Part shown: piece by piece, positions 61,641-64,000 of the stretch
How positions within the stretch are numbered: position 1 is the first letter of the stretch
Layout: each line of letters begins with the position of its first letter
Assembly: GCA_021413885.1 (NCBI GenBank)
Contig: JAIOPM010000039.1
Span: 123,343 to 187,342 of the forward strand
From: Planctomycetota bacterium
Lineage (GTDB): Bacteria > Planctomycetota > UBA1135 > GCA-002686595
Length of the DNA: 64,000 nucleotides
Direction of reading: 5' to 3'
Translations under genes and position numbers: made by a program
The notes under the pieces: model-generated
The model's database searches: none
Told to the model about the DNA's origin: nothing
The model's input: the letters and a program-made list of their open reading frames with translations, nothing else

Positions 61641-63178
61641 GCGGACTTCCTGGTCAGGATCTTGATCCCGCTCGGTCGGAACTTGATCTCGACCTCGCCC
61701 GCGCGGGCATCGAACACGACCCGTTCGATCAGGAGATGCAGGACGCGCGCCTTCTCTCCGGTGACGAGCTGATCCCAGATCGGCATGAACTCCGCGAGCA
61801 CCCGACGCAGGTCCGCCTCGTCGATCGTGTGCGTCTCCAGGCTCAGGAGTTCCGCCGCGAGTTCCCGCGCGCGTCTCCCGACGACCTCCAGCTCGTCATC
61901 CGTGACTTCGAGCCGCTCAACCAGGCCCTTCGCTCCGCGCGCCACGCCGTCGATGAGATGCCCGCGTTCGGTGGTCAGACGCTTCACTTCGCGCTCGGCC
62001 TCGCGCAGATCGCGCTCGACTTCGGGCCGTCGCTGATCAGCCGATCGCTTCGCTGCTTCGATCGCCGCCGCCACGAGCGCCGGATCCTTGCCGATGTCCT
62101 TGATCCGCTCGATCACGAACTCGTCGAGCTTCGGCGCGCTGATCCGACTGCCGGGACATGCGCTCGCGCCGCGATCGTGCAGCGTGCGGCAGACGTAGAA
62201 CCGCCAGTGCCGACCGCGTCGCGACGAGTACGTGTGGGTCATCGCTGCGCGGCACACGCCGCACTCCGCGAGGCCCTTGAGCAGCGCGCCGAACTTGTTG
62301 CGGAACTCCGCCGCGCCGCTCGTCGAGTTCTTCGCGAACCGGTCCCGCACGGCGTTCCACAACTCCATCGGCACGATCGCTTCGTGCTTGCCGTCATACA
62401 GCTCGCCGCCGTACTCGACCTTCCCGATGTACGTCGGGTTGCGCAGCATCGTCGTCAGGTTCTTCTTGTCGAAGTGGCGGCCGTGGTGCGTCGTGCCGTG
62501 CCTGTCGGTCCACGACTTCATACGCCATCCGCGCGCGTTGAGTTCTTCAACGGTGCGCATCACGGAGCCGAGTCCGGCGTGGAGTTCGAAGATGTCGCGG
62601 ACTCGCTTGGCTTCGTCGGGCTCGGGCACGAGCTTGCGCTCGACGACCGTGTAGCCGAGCACCGGACGACCGCCGACGTACATCCCCCGCTTGCGTGCCG
62701 CCTGCATTTTATCGCGAGTGCGTTCGCTGATCTGCTCGCGTTCGAACTCGGCGAAGGTCGCGAGCAAATTCGAAGTCATGCGACCAACGGGTGTCGAGGT
62801 GCTGAACTGCTGCGTGATGGATACAAACGTGACGTCGTGCTCGCGGAACTTCGCCATCAAGTGCGTGAAGTCCAACAAGCTGCGACTGAGTCGATCGATT
62901 TTGTAAACGCCGACGATGTCGATCTTGCCCGCGTCGACGTCCGCCATCAGGCGTTGAAACGCCGGACGATCGGTATTCGCGCCGGTGTAGCCGCCGTCGT
63001 CGTATCGCTCGGGCAGCGCGATCCAACCGTTCTCGCGTTGGCTCGTGATGTACGCCTCTACCGCCGAGCGTTGCGCGTCGAGCGTGTTGAACTCGTCGCC
63101 GAGACCTTCTTCGGTCGACTTGCGAGTGTAGATCCCGACTCGAATCGACGGCGCAGCGACCGGCTTCGTGGACCTCAC
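61637..63178 (-). CDS. Large serine recombinase
   Basis: It has 513 residues. The resolvase domain (about 12-155) has the catalytic Ser21 in IYTRKSTEEG, DDGGYTGANTDRPAFQ, VYKIDRLSRS and FAEFEREQISERTRDKM. A recombinase domain and a zinc ribbon follow (ECGVCRAAM and VCRTLHDRGASAC). A coiled coil (about 390-450) comes next. Such enzymes integrate and excise phages or islands at att sites. The GTG overlaps the DUF2924 gene stop. Confidence 0.93.
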   Translation of the reverse strand: MRSTKPVAAPSIRVGIYTRKSTEEGLGDEFNTLDAQRSAVEAYITSQRENGWIALPERYDDGGYTGANTDRPAFQRLMADVDAGKIDIVGVYKIDRLSRSLLDFTHLMAKFREHDVTFVSITQQFSTSTPVGRMTSNLLATFAEFEREQISERTRDKMQAARKRGMYVGGRPVLGYTVVERKLVPEPDEAKRVRDIFELHAGLGSVMRTVEELNARGWRMKSWTDRHGTTHHGRHFDKKNLTTMLRNPTYIGKVEYGGELYDGKHEAIVPMELWNAVRDRFAKNSTSGAAEFRNKFGALLKGLAECGVCRAAMTHTYSSRRGRHWRFYVCRTLHDRGASACPGSRISAPKLDEFVIERIKDIGKDPALVAAAIEAAKRSADQRRPEVERDLREAEREVKRLTTERGHLIDGVARGAKGLVERLEVTDDELEVVGRRARELAAELLSLETHTIDEADLRRVLAEFMPIWDQLVTGEKARVLHLLIERVVFDARAGEVEIKFRPSGIKILTRKSA

Positions 63179-63642
63179 GATCTCCGTCCCTTCCGCAGGC
63201 CGAAAAACGCGGGCCCATTCCACTGCGTCCCGCTGACCTTGCGCGCGATCACCGAGAGCGACGCGTACACCTCGCCGTTGAACTCGAAGCCTGCGGACGT
63301 CGACGTGACGACGATGGTTTCGCCGCGCCATTCGCGAGTCAGCACCGCCCCGATCGGTACGTGCGTCGTCTTCGTGTTGGTCGGCCGCAGCTTGCCGACG
63401 ATCGTGCGCGTCTGCTCGCCGAGCGGGATGTCGATCTCGGCGATCAACTCTTCGAGTCGACGTTGCGCCGCGCCGCTCAGGCCACCGAAGCGTTGCTCTT
63501 GGAGTTTCCAAGCGATGCGCTTCCACAAGTACTCCTTGTGCTTGACGCGCGGCGGCTTGCCGAACACCTGCTCGTAGCGGTCGGCGAGTTCGTGCGCGGA
63601 GAGCGCTCGTAGCTCGGCGATCTCGTCGGTGATGGTCGACAT
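63175..63642 (-). CDS. DUF2924 protein
   Basis: It has 155 residues. DEIAELRALSAHELADRYEQVFGKPP followed by KEYLWKRIAWKLQEQ, a helical N-terminal half, and GAVLTREWRGETIVVTS with FNGEVYASLSVIARKVSGT in the beta half are diagnostic of DUF2924, which regularly precedes this kind of recombinase. The beta half looks like a DNA- or RNA-binding fold. It shares one base with the preceding stop (TGATG). Confidence 0.85.
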   Translation of the reverse strand: MSTITDEIAELRALSAHELADRYEQVFGKPPRVKHKEYLWKRIAWKLQEQRFGGLSGAAQRRLEELIAEIDIPLGEQTRTIVGKLRPTNTKTTHVPIGAVLTREWRGETIVVTSTSAGFEFNGEVYASLSVIARKVSGTQWNGPAFFGLRKGRRS

Positions 63643-63872
63643 CAGCGCACCGCCCACGAGCCGTCGTCGTCGTTGCGCTCTTGCCGCAGCGCGACGGCGT
63701 CTTCGAGGACGCCAAACAAGATCTCGTGGCGTTCGAGCCCCGTCAGTTGCGCAAGTGCGCACACGCCGCGATACCAGCGCCACGCCCGCACGGGCCGCAC
63801 GTCCCCGCGCGCCATCCACGCCGCGTACTCCGCCGCCAACGCTTGCCGTCGATCGTATGCATCGAGGGTCAT
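63642..63872 (-). CDS. Small protein of recombinase cassette
   Basis: It has 76 residues, acidic and basic mixed, helical, with no known motif (YAAWMARGDVRPVRAWRWYR, LTGLERHEILFGVLEDAV). The start overlaps the end of the upstream partial gene (ATGA) and the stop overlaps DUF2924, so it is part of the same tightly packed operon. Confidence 0.6.
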   Translation of the reverse strand: MTLDAYDRRQALAAEYAAWMARGDVRPVRAWRWYRGVCALAQLTGLERHEILFGVLEDAVALRQERNDDDGSWAVR

Positions 63873-64000
63873 CGTTCTGATCCTTCCTCGCGGCTGTTAA
63901 CCGCGTGGTTGGACTGAGCCTCGACGTCGGTACGGTCAGCAAGCGTCTTCTCCAGGTTCAACACGACGCGCCGGTATCCGGTCGCGAGGATGTCGGCGAG
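63869..64000 (-). CDS. C-terminal end of a further cassette protein (partial)
   Basis: From the window edge the minus strand reads 43 residues, LADILATGYRRVVLNLEKTL and on to GSER, then TGA overlapping the next ATG. Short proteins with an ADILAxGY segment are usual at this place in such cassettes. The N-terminal part lies outside the window. Confidence 0.6.
   Translation of the reverse strand, partial: LADILATGYRRVVLNLEKTLADRTDVEAQSNHAVNSREEGSER

Overview
The window is a high-GC bacterial chromosome segment, about two thirds G+C, with closely packed genes, many 4-base stop/start overlaps and frequent GTG or TTG starts. I infer a member of the Planctomycetota or a close PVC relative, with moderate confidence. 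The reasons are the style of the secreted proteins, a GreA with a very long N-terminal extension like those known from Chlamydiae, a single-subunit b558 type succinate dehydrogenase, and a serine recombinase/DUF2924 cassette. No rRNA is present to prove it.

Layout. 1-5,000 (minus): a HEAT-repeat secreted protein (partial) and sdhCAB. 5,000-6,020: a degenerate histidine-phosphatase-like protein and a MaoC-fold protein. 6,020-9,200: an accessory island with less GC-biased genes, a membrane protein/SinR-like pair, a small basic protein, a winged-helix-like protein between two look-alike hairpins, an unusual 9/3 tRNA-like gene, and a lone IS1-type transposase read from what looks like a leaderless promoter. 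9,200-14,060: a lipoprotein, an unknown protein, a cobalamin riboswitch driving a secreted propeller-like protein, and tRNA-Leu(CAA). 14,100-18,600 (minus): zinc alcohol dehydrogenase, UDP-sugar pyrophosphorylase, ddl and dapB, which supply cell-wall precursors. 18,700-24,500 (minus): a classical rpmF-plsX-fabH-fabD-fabG-acpP-fabF fatty acid operon. 24,600-34,600 (minus): alaS, recA, thpR, a PfkB kinase, a flippase-like membrane protein, a lipoprotein and tkt.

34,700-37,530 holds a single-chain type IIL restriction-modification enzyme. It is followed by tmRNA and smpB, tRNA-Leu(CAG), rsmG, tRNA-Trp, a poly(A) polymerase/CCA-adding-type enzyme, a possible structured RNA ending in a strong terminator, a secreted protein and class I aldolase. 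Convergent to these is a quinol-type nitric oxide reductase with an Fnr/Dnr-type palindrome in front. Then come dusB, an amidohydrolase-fold protein lacking its metal ligands, an RlmI-type methyltransferase, long GreA, ahcY, gluQ, an alpha/beta hydrolase and tRNA-Asn.

57,060-64,000 is a second accessory region beside tRNA-Asn: membrane-anchored proteins with carboxypeptidase-regulatory-like repeats, a glycine-rich (GGxGG) secreted protein, and a recombinase cassette running off the right edge. The items I consider newest are the 9/3 tRNA beside the transposase, the B12-riboswitch-controlled propeller (a possible BtuG analogue), and the pseudo-amidohydrolase.
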